The translations under genes were made by a program, and so were the position numbers. DNA of 16,504 nucleotides from Nitrososphaeria archaeon. Its GTDB lineage: Archaea; Thermoproteota; Nitrososphaeria; Nitrososphaerales; Nitrososphaeraceae. Position 1 is the stretch's first letter. Every line of letters begins with the position of its first letter. Under the pieces are notes generated by a model, which did no database searches, was not told the origin of the DNA, and was given only the letters and a program-made list of their open reading frames with translations. The stretch lies in contig JAJPIN010000069.1 of NCBI GenBank assembly GCA_021324715.1, positions 1 through 16,504 of the forward strand, given 5' to 3'. Positions 6,946 to 14,179 of this stretch are shown here, in pieces.

Positions 6946-8317
6946 TCATAACTTTTTTTAATATTTTTAATCCATCGTTTAGCAATTTAGTTGGTTGACA
7001 AGCTGAAATTCTTATGAAATTGAAATATGTCTCTCCAAATCCAATTCCAGGTGCTACAGCGACTCCCTCATTTAACAGGTTAAATATAATCTTATTAACA
7101 TCTATATTATTATTAATTCTAACAAAATAGTACATACCACCGTCTGGATAAACGAATTGGCAAGGTAAATTCTCTAATTCACTTTTTATGAAATCTAGGC
7201 GTTTTTTCATTAACGATATATTCTTAGTAACGTTACTTTTTATCGCAGCAACAGCGGCATACTGCATTGGCTCTGCAACACTGGTAATCGCCATCGCTTG
7301 AATTTTGGATATTCTGTCTATTATATCATTTGAACTTATTGCATATCCAACTCTAAAACCTGTCATTGCATGACTTTTTGAAAATGAAGATATCATTATA
7401 CTCTTATCGTATTCAAATTCTAGAATGCTCTTAAAGGGAATATAGGAATATCTCGAGTATACTTCGTCACTAAGTACAACTAGATCATTTTCTTTAGCTA
7501 ATTTGAGGATACCGAGAATCTCTCTTTCTCGGATTATTTTTCCAGTCGGATTGTTAGGAGAATTTAAAACTATCATTTTAGTATTCGGAGTAATCATCTG
7601 TTCCAATTGATCCAAATCGAGATCCCATTTTTGTTCTACATTGGTTCTTATTGCCTTAACCTTTACACCAATAAAATTTGCACAATCTCTGTAAGCCGGC
7701 CAAGCAGGTTCAGAAATGATAATTTCGTCTCCAATTGAAGTGTTAGACATCATTACGCTAAACACTGCAAACCTTGCACCTGGAGTAATGATCACATTTT
7801 CTTCCTTTACTGATTTGTCTTCAGCTATTAACTTTCTCAGGATAGGAATCCCATTGGTTTGAGTGTAGTGAATCCTCTTCTTATCAAAAGTTTTCAGTAA
7901 CTCATGCTTGACATTAACTGGAGGCAAATAATCAGGTTCGCCGACCTCCAAATGAATTATTTTCTTGCCTTCAGACTCAAGTTGTTTTGCTTTCAAAAAC
8001 ATCGTCATATGATCCAACTTAGGTTCTTTTTTTGATGCATTTGTTTTTTGAATATTTATTGACTCGACAAATAATAAATTCAATAATCTGCCAATAAATT
8101 GATTGTTCAAGCCGATTTGTGTTCCCAATTCATGAACATATCGTGCAATATCTTGTTCAACAGAAATGTCTTCTATTTTCATCATAAGATTTTTCTTAAT
8201 ATTCCCAATTTCGTTTGCAACACTCATCCTTTTTTGCACCAGCTTTATTATATCTGCAGTAACAAGTCGCATCTCATCCCTCAATTTTTCTAGTTTGAGC
8301 TCGTTTTCAATGCTCAT
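6935..8317 (-). CDS. Bifunctional chorismate mutase (AroQ) - class I/II aminotransferase fusion
   Basis: Two domains in one protein. Residues 1-90 are an AroQ-type helical chorismate mutase. R13, R30, K41, D50, E54, S86 and Q90 line up with the E. coli mutase active-site residues R11, R28, K39, D48, E52, S84 and Q88 at a constant offset of two; only R51 is changed, to V53. From about 100 on is a PLP-dependent fold type I aminotransferase: LEVGEPD, NSPNNPTG with N256, SDEVY with D284 and Y287, SFSKSH with the PLP lysine K314, and FIRIS with the carboxylate-binding arginine R436. The expected job is chorismate to prephenate, then transamination of prephenate (to arogenate) or of 4-hydroxyphenylpyruvate (to tyrosine). 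The ATG at 8317 overlaps aroC by 11 bases. The neighbouring tyrA supports tyrosine synthesis. Activity of each domain is inferred; an aspartate aminotransferase role is possible. Confidence 0.9.
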   Translation of the reverse strand: MSIENELKLEKLRDEMRLVTADIIKLVQKRMSVANEIGNIKKNLMMKIEDISVEQDIARYVHELGTQIGLNNQFIGRLLNLLFVESINIQKTNASKKEPKLDHMTMFLKAKQLESEGKKIIHLEVGEPDYLPPVNVKHELLKTFDKKRIHYTQTNGIPILRKLIAEDKSVKEENVIITPGARFAVFSVMMSNTSIGDEIIISEPAWPAYRDCANFIGVKVKAIRTNVEQKWDLDLDQLEQMITPNTKMIVLNSPNNPTGKIIREREILGILKLAKENDLVVLSDEVYSRYSYIPFKSILEFEYDKSIMISSFSKSHAMTGFRVGYAISSNDIIDRISKIQAMAITSVAEPMQYAAVAAIKSNVTKNISLMKKRLDFIKSELENLPCQFVYPDGGMYYFVRINNNIDVNKIIFNLLNEGVAVAPGIGFGETYFNFIRISACQPTKLLNDGLKILKKVMNVR

Positions 8318-9425
8318 TTTTTCTATCGCCTAATACAGGTGGAATCAGCTCGCACCTAATTGCGTGATCAGCCAAAATGAAAGATACTAAAGACTCAACG
8401 ACTGGTACAGCTCGAGGAACAACACACGGGTCATGCCTTCCAGGAACAACAATTTCACATTCAGTTTTTGAAACTAGATCTATTGTTTTTTGTTTTATTG
8501 CGATCGATGATGCGGGTTTAAATCCAATTTTGATGACTAATGGCATTCCGTTAGTTAAACCTCCCAAAATTCCCCCTGAGTTATTCGTCTTTGTTATTAT
8601 CTTGTTGTCCTTAGATACTGCATATTCATCATTATTTTGAGAGCCTTTTAGCTTAGTGCCTGAGAAACCAGACCCAAATTCTATAGCCTTTACGGATGGG
8701 ATACTGAATAGTGCCTTACTTAAATCAGATTCCATTGAGGAGAATATCGGTTCACCCAAACCTATTGGCAAACCTACGGATATACACTCAACAATTCCTC
8801 CCAGCGAATCACCATTTTTCCTCGCCTCAATAATATTAGATTTCATTTTTTCAGCAATTTTAGGACTGGGACAACGAACTTCATTTGTATATCTATTTTG
8901 TTTTGCCTCTTCGTACGATAAAGAACTGCAACTTATTTGACCTATTTGAGTAGTATAAGCAATAGTCTCAACTCCTAATGAATATTTCAAGAGCTTTTGC
9001 GCTACCGCACCGCCCATGACCATAGTTGCGGTTAATCTTCCAGAAAATCTCCCACTCCCTCTATAATCGGCAAATCCCCCATATTTTACAAAAGATGGAT
9101 AATCCGCATGTCCTGGCCGTGGAGTATTCTTAATCACCTCGTATGGTCTAGAATCTGAGTCCTTGTTCCATATTATTGCACATATAGGAGCTGAAGTTGT
9201 ATAACCATTGAAAATTCCTGATAATATTTCTGCTTTATCTTCCTCCTTTCTCTGAGTCGTAATTATTGATTGTCCAGGTTTACGTTTATCTAATTCTATC
9301 TGGAGATCTGATTCAGAGAGTGGAAGTCCAGAAGGGCAACCGTCTAGTACCATTCCAATACATCTCCCATGGCTTTCGCCAAAACTAGTTAGAGTCAGTT
9401 GTTCCCCTAGTACATTCCCGGTCAT
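8307..9425 (-). CDS. aroC: Chorismate synthase
   Basis: Last shikimate-pathway enzyme: converts 5-enolpyruvylshikimate-3-phosphate to chorismate with reduced FMN. At 372 residues it is of normal length. Family signatures are clear: the N-terminal LTLTSFGESHG (10-20), 'LDKRKPGQS' shortly after (about 45-53), RGSGRFSGR followed by GGAVAQKLL in the middle, and RHDPCVVPRAVPVVES near the C-terminus. These include the arginines and histidines used by the enzyme. The start is ATG at 9425; the usual conserved N-terminus begins directly after it. A 99-bp gap separates it from aroA, so it may start a second transcript; its end overlaps the mutase-aminotransferase gene by 11 bases, suggesting translational coupling. 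No flavin reductase domain is present, so reduced FMN must come from elsewhere. Confidence 0.97.
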   Translation of the reverse strand: MTGNVLGEQLTLTSFGESHGRCIGMVLDGCPSGLPLSESDLQIELDKRKPGQSIITTQRKEEDKAEILSGIFNGYTTSAPICAIIWNKDSDSRPYEVIKNTPRPGHADYPSFVKYGGFADYRGSGRFSGRLTATMVMGGAVAQKLLKYSLGVETIAYTTQIGQISCSSLSYEEAKQNRYTNEVRCPSPKIAEKMKSNIIEARKNGDSLGGIVECISVGLPIGLGEPIFSSMESDLSKALFSIPSVKAIEFGSGFSGTKLKGSQNNDEYAVSKDNKIITKTNNSGGILGGLTNGMPLVIKIGFKPASSIAIKQKTIDLVSKTECEIVVPGRHDPCVVPRAVPVVESLVSFILADHAIRCELIPPVLGDRKNEH

Positions 9426-9453
9426 TTTATGGATATTGATACCACTTGTGTGT

Positions 9454-9461
9454 CATATATG
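9454..9461 (-). promoter_or_regulatory. Possible TATA box for aroC
   Basis: The bases CATATATG on the minus strand lie about 29-37 bases before the aroC ATG in the only real gap (9426-9524) of the aro train. The spacing fits a leaderless or short-leader archaeal transcript, which would allow aroC-mutase/aminotransferase-tyrA to be expressed apart from the upstream genes. Confidence 0.3.
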
Positions 9462-9524
9462 TTGCCTTTATGTTAATTTGCGTTACATTCAGACCTTAAA
9501 AGAGTAATGAGAATAAAATAGAGG

Positions 9525-10808
9525 CTACCTTAATTTTGCGCCAATTCTTCTCATGTCGTGTACAAACGAGGGGTAAGATACATCGACTGATTCCAGTCCA
9601 TCAACAACAGATTTTTCAGTCAGCATCGCTGCTATCACGAAGCTCATGAAAAGTCTATGATCATTGTGCGAATTAAGGCAGGCATTCTTTAGTTTTTTTG
9701 GTGAGATTATCATAATTTCATCAGAAGATAGCTTCGTATTAACTCCAAGTTTTCTAAGCTCAGATGCAATTATTTTTAACCTATCTGTTTCTTTGTAACG
9801 CGCGTGAGAAACGCCAAATATCCTTACAGGATTTATCGACTTTAAAGATAAAATAGCAACAACAGGGAGCAAATCAGGTGTATCTGAGAGGTCAAATTCA
9901 CCCCCATCAAGTTCTTGAGCTCCAGAAGCTTTTACAGTACCATTCCTCTTATCTATACTAATTATGGCCCCAATTTTCTTTAGTATTTCAAGAATTTTAG
10001 AATCCCCTTGTGGTAACGAAAAATTTAGGTTGTGGACAGTTATTTCATCACCTACGAGTGTTCCTGCAGATAATAACAAGGATGCGGTAGAAAAATCTCC
10101 CGGTATAGTAAATGTAGTGGGTACATATCTTGTACTTAATATATTATATCTTTTATAATCTTTGGAATATTTTATTTCTGCTCCAAATTTAGACATCACA
10201 TTAATCGTAGATTCTATATAGGATTTCGATACTTGTTTTCCAAGTACACTGATTGAAATTGACGATTCAGCACAAACGCCAGCAATTAGAATTCCTGAAA
10301 TAAACTGACTTGAAACTGAACCGTCAATAGTAACGTGCTTTCCACTAATTCTTCCTCCCTGCACAATAATAGGTGCCCTGTCATTTTTTCTAGCAGAAAA
10401 ACTATTAATGCCAAGTTGTCTCAAGGCAATTAATTGTGGTCCCATTGGTCTTTTTCTTACGCTATCATCTCCTGTGATTACAACATACCCTCTTTTTACC
10501 AGTGATGAAATAGCTGTAATGAAACGCATTGTTGTCCCAGAGTTCTCTACATTGATAACATTATTAGGAACTTTTAGAGTATCTTTTCCAGTAATAATTA
10601 ATTCCTGGCCCCTTCTTTTTATTTTTATTCCGAATGCTCTGCATGCGTCAATGGATGCAATTGTATCTCTTGATATTAGAGGATTAATAACATGTGATTT
10701 TCCATGTGCCAAAGATGAAATGAATATTGCTCTGTGAGTATAGCTTTTGCTAGGTGGACACTTAACGATACCATTTAATTTTGATCTTGTTACGAATATT
10801 TTACCCAA
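9525..10808 (-). CDS. aroA: 3-phosphoshikimate 1-carboxyvinyltransferase (EPSP synthase)
   Basis: Joins phosphoenolpyruvate to shikimate-3-phosphate to give EPSP. The start is TTG at 10808, eight bases inside the end of aroK; it is the only start that includes the conserved N-terminal strand LNGIVKCPPSKSYTHRA, with K21, S22 and R26 matching E. coli K22, S23 and R27. Other signatures in order: VENSGTTMRF (phosphate/PEP region), RKRPMGPQ, SVSSQFISG, PGDFSTASLLLSAG, DLSDTPDLLPVVA (catalytic aspartate region), ARYKETDRL (PEP-binding lysine and arginine) and NSHNDHRLFMSF (second PEP arginine). Length (427) is normal. All main active-site motifs look intact. Overlaps mean it is made from the same message as aroD, aroE and aroK. 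Confidence 0.97.
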   Translation of the reverse strand: MGKIFVTRSKLNGIVKCPPSKSYTHRAIFISSLAHGKSHVINPLISRDTIASIDACRAFGIKIKRRGQELIITGKDTLKVPNNVINVENSGTTMRFITAISSLVKRGYVVITGDDSVRKRPMGPQLIALRQLGINSFSARKNDRAPIIVQGGRISGKHVTIDGSVSSQFISGILIAGVCAESSISISVLGKQVSKSYIESTINVMSKFGAEIKYSKDYKRYNILSTRYVPTTFTIPGDFSTASLLLSAGTLVGDEITVHNLNFSLPQGDSKILEILKKIGAIISIDKRNGTVKASGAQELDGGEFDLSDTPDLLPVVAILSLKSINPVRIFGVSHARYKETDRLKIIASELRKLGVNTKLSSDEIMIISPKKLKNACLNSHNDHRLFMSFVIAAMLTEKSVVDGLESVDVSYPSFVHDMRRIGAKLR

Positions 10809-11655
10809 CTTCTCTCAAAGATGTTGCTTTCTGGTTGTTAGTCTGTGAAACTATGATCCTGCCGTTTAAATTAGATAAAATTGATTTAACCCTTTGTACT
10901 TTGCTTTCATGTACTACCGCAGCAATTGCGGGTCCGTTTCCTGATATGCTAGCTGCCAAAGCACCATTTTCAAGACATAATCTGGTGATATTATAACTAT
11001 TTGAAATTAAAGAAGATGTCAATACCCCGTTTAGTGTCATAGCTTTCCAATATTGTCCTGAATAAGCCAATTGGAAGGCTTCAAGATATATGTCTGAGAG
11101 AAGTTTGAGTCTCGTAACATCTCCCCTTTTATTGTTATTGGGCAAATATATTACAGCGAATATGTCATTCGGTGAATCTTCTCGTTTCAAGAGTTTTCTC
11201 TTATAGTTATCAGTGGTAACAAATCCGCCATAATAACATGCAGTGGAATCATCATATGCACCCGTAATTGTAGTTTTTGCATACAACGAAGCATCTATGG
11301 CACTATTTAGAACAATATCGTCATTGATATCTCTATTCAAGAGTGATTTACATGCAAGAGCTACGGCATTTGATACTGCACTTGAACTTTTCAATCCCAT
11401 GCCTGAGGGTATCTCTGAATTGATATTAATTAATAATTGATTATTGTTAAGATATTTGGACGCAAGCACGTCATAGATTATTTTTTTTATCATGGTGCTT
11501 CCTGCTCCTTTTTGAAAAATTATTCCTGAACCTTTCTTTGAATTTATTTCAACTTTGACTTTAAGAGAAATGCCCATTGCAGAGCCAAATCCCGTTGCAA
11601 TAGCATTTACAATAGATATAGCCCCATGAACGATTGTTGTTACCTTTATACTCAT
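10801..11655 (-). CDS. aroK: Archaeal-type shikimate kinase (GHMP kinase family)
   Basis: Phosphorylates shikimate with ATP to shikimate-3-phosphate. This is the archaeal GHMP-family enzyme, unrelated to the P-loop shikimate kinase of bacteria. The ATP-binding GHMP motif is at 83-95 (PSGMGLKSSSAVS). The C-terminal glycine motif ASISGNGPAIAAV is present at about residues 247-259. 'TGAYDDSTACYYGG' in the middle is another family stretch. Length (284) is typical. The start is ATG at 11655 in an ATGA overlap with the aroE stop, and the end overlaps aroA by eight bases. The position between aroE and aroA, exactly where a shikimate kinase is needed, strongly supports the specificity over homoserine or mevalonate kinases of the same family. 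Confidence 0.95.
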   Translation of the reverse strand: MSIKVTTIVHGAISIVNAIATGFGSAMGISLKVKVEINSKKGSGIIFQKGAGSTMIKKIIYDVLASKYLNNNQLLININSEIPSGMGLKSSSAVSNAVALACKSLLNRDINDDIVLNSAIDASLYAKTTITGAYDDSTACYYGGFVTTDNYKRKLLKREDSPNDIFAVIYLPNNNKRGDVTRLKLLSDIYLEAFQLAYSGQYWKAMTLNGVLTSSLISNSYNITRLCLENGALAASISGNGPAIAAVVHESKVQRVKSILSNLNGRIIVSQTNNQKATSLREVG

Positions 11656-12497
11656 GCAGGTTCTCCAAACAATCCGAATAGCACTTTTTTCATAGATTCA
11701 ACTGGTGGATCCATTTGAAGCCATATTTTAAAGGATGCAGTTGCTTGTTCGAGTAACATTTCGTATCCGTAGATTATTTCAGCCCCGGCGATTTTAGCAT
11801 TTTCTACTAAATTGGTAATTATTGGCTTATATACAATATCATATACTATTGCCTCTTTTCTTATACTAGAGGACTTTATCAAACTCTTCTCGTTATTCAT
11901 ACCCAGAGGAGTAGCGTTTATAATGAGATTACACTTCGAAGCAGTATTCTGAATGTCGTCCTTAGAAATAATAGTAGATTCTAATCCCATTTTCTTTACA
12001 ATATTTGATAATTTAACGGCTCGCTCAGTATTCCAATTATAAATATTAATATTTCTGATTCCTTTTTCACCTGACAAACCAACAGCTATAGCTCTTGCAG
12101 CACCGCCAGCCCCCAAAATAATTACTTCAAATCCATTAAAATCGACCTTTCGTTCATGTAAGGGTTTAATGAATCCTATAACATCGGTATTATATGCACA
12201 AAATTTCCCATTTTCATTATTGACCGTGTTTGCTGCTCCTACCAACTGTACAGTATTATCTTTGCGGTCAACATAATCTAGTACCTTTACCTTATGTGGC
12301 ATAGTTACATTAAATCCGCCAATCTTTATAGCTCGTAAAGAGTCAAGAGAATTTTTCAATTGATCTTCTTGCACTCTGAAGGCGATATAGCTACAATTAA
12401 GCCCTAAGGTATTAAAAGCAGCGTTATGAATCGCAGGAGATAATGAATGGTCTATGGGATCTCCAATTATGCAGAATGTTTTAAAGTCAGCGCCCAT
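11652..12497 (-). CDS. aroE: Shikimate dehydrogenase
   Basis: Reduces 3-dehydroshikimate to shikimate, usually with NADPH. The N-terminal substrate domain has DHSLSPAIHNAAF (S18 and S20 for substrate carboxylate), FNVTMPHK (62-69) with catalytic K69, and YNTDVIGF with D105, which match E. coli K65 and D102. The nucleotide domain starts with VIILGAGGAARAI (125-137). 'YNWNTERAVKLS' follows the second strand, where NADP-specific enzymes have NRT-like motifs; here N-W-N-T-E-R is a mild variant. 'IINATPLGM' and GYEMLLEQA near the end are family hallmarks. Length (281) is standard. The ATG at 12497 overlaps the aroD end by 11 bases, and the end overlaps aroK by four. Confidence 0.96.
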   Translation of the reverse strand: MGADFKTFCIIGDPIDHSLSPAIHNAAFNTLGLNCSYIAFRVQEDQLKNSLDSLRAIKIGGFNVTMPHKVKVLDYVDRKDNTVQLVGAANTVNNENGKFCAYNTDVIGFIKPLHERKVDFNGFEVIILGAGGAARAIAVGLSGEKGIRNINIYNWNTERAVKLSNIVKKMGLESTIISKDDIQNTASKCNLIINATPLGMNNEKSLIKSSSIRKEAIVYDIVYKPIITNLVENAKIAGAEIIYGYEMLLEQATASFKIWLQMDPPVESMKKVLFGLFGEPA

Positions 12498-13218
12498 TTT
12501 TCAGATTCTTAACTATCCTATCGTATATTTTTTTCATTACACCAATTTCAAGTTGGCCCTGAGCTAAGGGTTTGTCCAGAGAGGCATAGGTAAACGGTGA
12601 ATTTCCATACAAAGCACACAGCAGTCTTGACAAAATCCCATGTTCTCCCATTGCAAACGCTATTAGATGTGTATTAATCTTGTTGTCGTACAGCGAAAGT
12701 ATTTTAAAATTGTCTTTCGAATTTGTTGCGGTAGTAACCAATTTAACATAATTACTGTATTTACTCATATCTTCAAATTTTTTTAAAAGCAAAGATACAT
12801 TTGGAGTACCTCTGAAGTCATGGAAAGATACAAGGACCGGGATTTCATTATCGTTTAAAAATTTCCTCAGATCCTTGTCTTGTTTTAGGATTGCGATTTC
12901 TATATCAAGTAACATGGGTTTAGTTTTAGCTATCTTCCTTAATAGCGAAATATGTTCTCTGTGGTTTCCCTCAAAAAATCCACCTTCATCTTTTGACCTT
13001 AGTGTAAAAATTGCCTTGTTTTTTATCTTACTAGAAAACTTTAGAGCATAGTCTATATCGTTGTATATTATATGATCAAATCTAATTTCTACATAGTCAG
13101 CGCCTCTATGGAAAGCTCTGCTTATCAATGTTGGTAACTTATAAACAGAGTCAGTTGCCAGAGAAACACAAACCTTGGATTTATTCACAGACAATATTAT
13201 CAGTTCCTTTGTGCTCAA
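12487..13218 (-). CDS. aroD: 3-dehydroquinate dehydratase, type I
   Basis: Dehydrates 3-dehydroquinate to 3-dehydroshikimate through a Schiff base. The type I (beta/alpha barrel) motifs are present: VCVSLA at 16-21, DYVEIRFDHI at 41-50, FTLRSKDEGG at 71-80, VSFHDFRGTP with H133, YVKLVTTA with the Schiff-base lysine K159, AMGEHGILSRLL at 189-200, and LDKPLAQGQL near the end. Length (243) is normal for the archaeal enzyme. The start is TTG at 13218 in a TTGA overlap with the stop of the transporter gene; a GTG ten codons further in (13188) would also leave the first strand intact. The gene is therefore probably translated by coupling to the transporter upstream. No type II enzyme is seen. Confidence 0.95.
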   Translation of the reverse strand: MSTKELIILSVNKSKVCVSLATDSVYKLPTLISRAFHRGADYVEIRFDHIIYNDIDYALKFSSKIKNKAIFTLRSKDEGGFFEGNHREHISLLRKIAKTKPMLLDIEIAILKQDKDLRKFLNDNEIPVLVSFHDFRGTPNVSLLLKKFEDMSKYSNYVKLVTTATNSKDNFKILSLYDNKINTHLIAFAMGEHGILSRLLCALYGNSPFTYASLDKPLAQGQLEIGVMKKIYDRIVKNLKNGR

Positions 13219-14015
13219 TAATTTAACAAATTTGCTTTGGCCAATTCGGCTCCAATCCCAAATCCTAATAGGGCGATTCCCGTTCCCAAGGCAGACATTT
13301 CAATTCCTCCTTTGATCCAATTCTTCTTTGCTAACTTTGACTTTTTCGCTCCTATTAAAAATGAAGTAGTAAGACTGATTCCAATAGCTAACCACAGTGA
13401 ATATTGAAGTGGTAAAAAGCCAGCTCTAGATAACAAGTAGGGTAAAATAGGCAAAATCCCTCCAATGAGAAAGGATACGAACATGATAAGAGCTCCTCTT
13501 ATCGGATTGCCAACAATATCTAGGTTTAACCCCAATTCTTCAGTCAACATTGTTTTGAGCCAGACTGTTTTATTTGAGATAATTTTATCTGTGACAAGTT
13601 TTACCAAATCATCGTCAAAATTTTTAGCGCGATAAATTTCTTCAATTTCCGAACGTTCTTTTTCGGGATATGATTTTATCTCATATTCCTCTCTCTTTAT
13701 CTCAGATTCTAAGACTTCTCTTTGGGATTTTACCGCCAAATAATTTTGTACTGCCATTGCTTTTGCACCTGTGAACATGCCCACAAGAGCTGCCAATATG
13801 ATAAAGTCAGCAGAGCTGTTTGCACCTCCGACACCAGCAACAATTCCCAAAGAAGTATTTATTCCATCACCAAATCCAAATACAAAATCTCTTATGTAAT
13901 TAGATTCTTTGATGTGCGGTTCAAGATGTTCTGATTTATTCAACACAAATAATTCGCAGGTTCGGTAATTTAACAATAACATAGAAAATGTTTGCAACAG
14001 TATAAAATATTCCAT
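13215..14015 (-). CDS. VIT1/CCC1-family membrane transporter (probable iron/manganese)
   Basis: Predicted multi-pass membrane protein of the vacuolar iron transporter/CCC1 family, which moves Fe2+ or Mn2+. Family features: EPHIKESNYIRDFVFGFGDG (32-51) leading into the first membrane helix with D50; a second helix at about 71-90; a Glu-rich cytoplasmic stretch at about 96-128 (KSQREVLESEIKREE, YPEKERSEIEEIY), where the family's metal-binding domain lies; EELGLNL at 159-165; then three more helices (about 172-195, 203-222, 238-258). The second helix normally ends in a GEY motif; here it is QNY (90-92), while M87 is kept, so metal binding may differ. The first 23 residues are not family-like and contain a TATA-like stretch, so the real start may be ATG at 13982 or GTG at 13946. 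It overlaps aroD by four bases. Confidence 0.83.
   Translation of the reverse strand: MEYFILLQTFSMLLLNYRTCELFVLNKSEHLEPHIKESNYIRDFVFGFGDGINTSLGIVAGVGGANSSADFIILAALVGMFTGAKAMAVQNYLAVKSQREVLESEIKREEYEIKSYPEKERSEIEEIYRAKNFDDDLVKLVTDKIISNKTVWLKTMLTEELGLNLDIVGNPIRGALIMFVSFLIGGILPILPYLLSRAGFLPLQYSLWLAIGISLTTSFLIGAKKSKLAKKNWIKGGIEMSALGTGIALLGFGIGAELAKANLLNY
14001..14009 (-). promoter_or_regulatory. Possible TATA box inside the longest reading of the transporter gene
   Basis: The minus-strand bases TATTTTATA fall in codons 3-5 of the longest transporter reading frame. Transcription would then begin near 13979, close to an in-frame ATG at 13982 and 33 bases before an in-frame GTG at 13946. This supports a shorter protein and marks a candidate promoter for the transporter-aroDEKA message, distinct from the tRNA promoter. 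It rests on base composition and spacing alone. Confidence 0.35.
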
Positions 14016-14070
14016 TATTTTCGACTTTCGGACTTTATTCTCATAATTTTGTGTATCCCGCGGGCAGGAT

Positions 14071-14101
14071 TTACTCCAGAAGATCTCTTAATCAAATCTG
14101 T
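14071..14101 (-). other. tRNA-Tyr intron 2 (31 nt, in the T loop)
   Basis: Between T-stem halves GCAGG and CCTGC lie 38 bases where 7 are expected, so 31 must be removed. A relaxed bulge-helix-bulge can be drawn: GCTC pairs with GAGT, flanked by AAA bulges on both strands, and CAGA pairs with TCTG inside the intron. Cutting within the AAA bulges gives a junction at 58/59 and loop CTCAAAT. Because AAA occurs at both ends, the exact junction could shift by a few bases without changing the mature product. Confidence 0.82.
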
Positions 14102-14122
14102 TTGAGCCTGCGACTCTTCGGT

Positions 14123-14179
14123 CGCTGCAAATGTTAGCCCGGTAGGCTGTTTCACGAGTTTAGCAATATTTGCCACCTA
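14123..14179 (-). other. tRNA-Tyr intron 1 (57 nt, canonical 37/38 position)
   Basis: Removal joins CTGTAG to A and restores a seven-base anticodon loop. A bulge-helix-bulge can be drawn: CTGT of the anticodon loop pairs with GCAG near the intron 3' end, with three-base bulges AGT and CGA. Cutting between the second and third base of each bulge gives exactly this intron. An inner helix AGGTG/CATTT (with G-T pairs) extends the structure. The exact ends are inferred from the fold. Confidence 0.88.

Noticed and set aside
10408..10737. A 109-codon open frame on the + strand opposite aroA
   Set aside because: It is antisense to the well-conserved N-terminal part of EPSP synthase and has no domain of its own.
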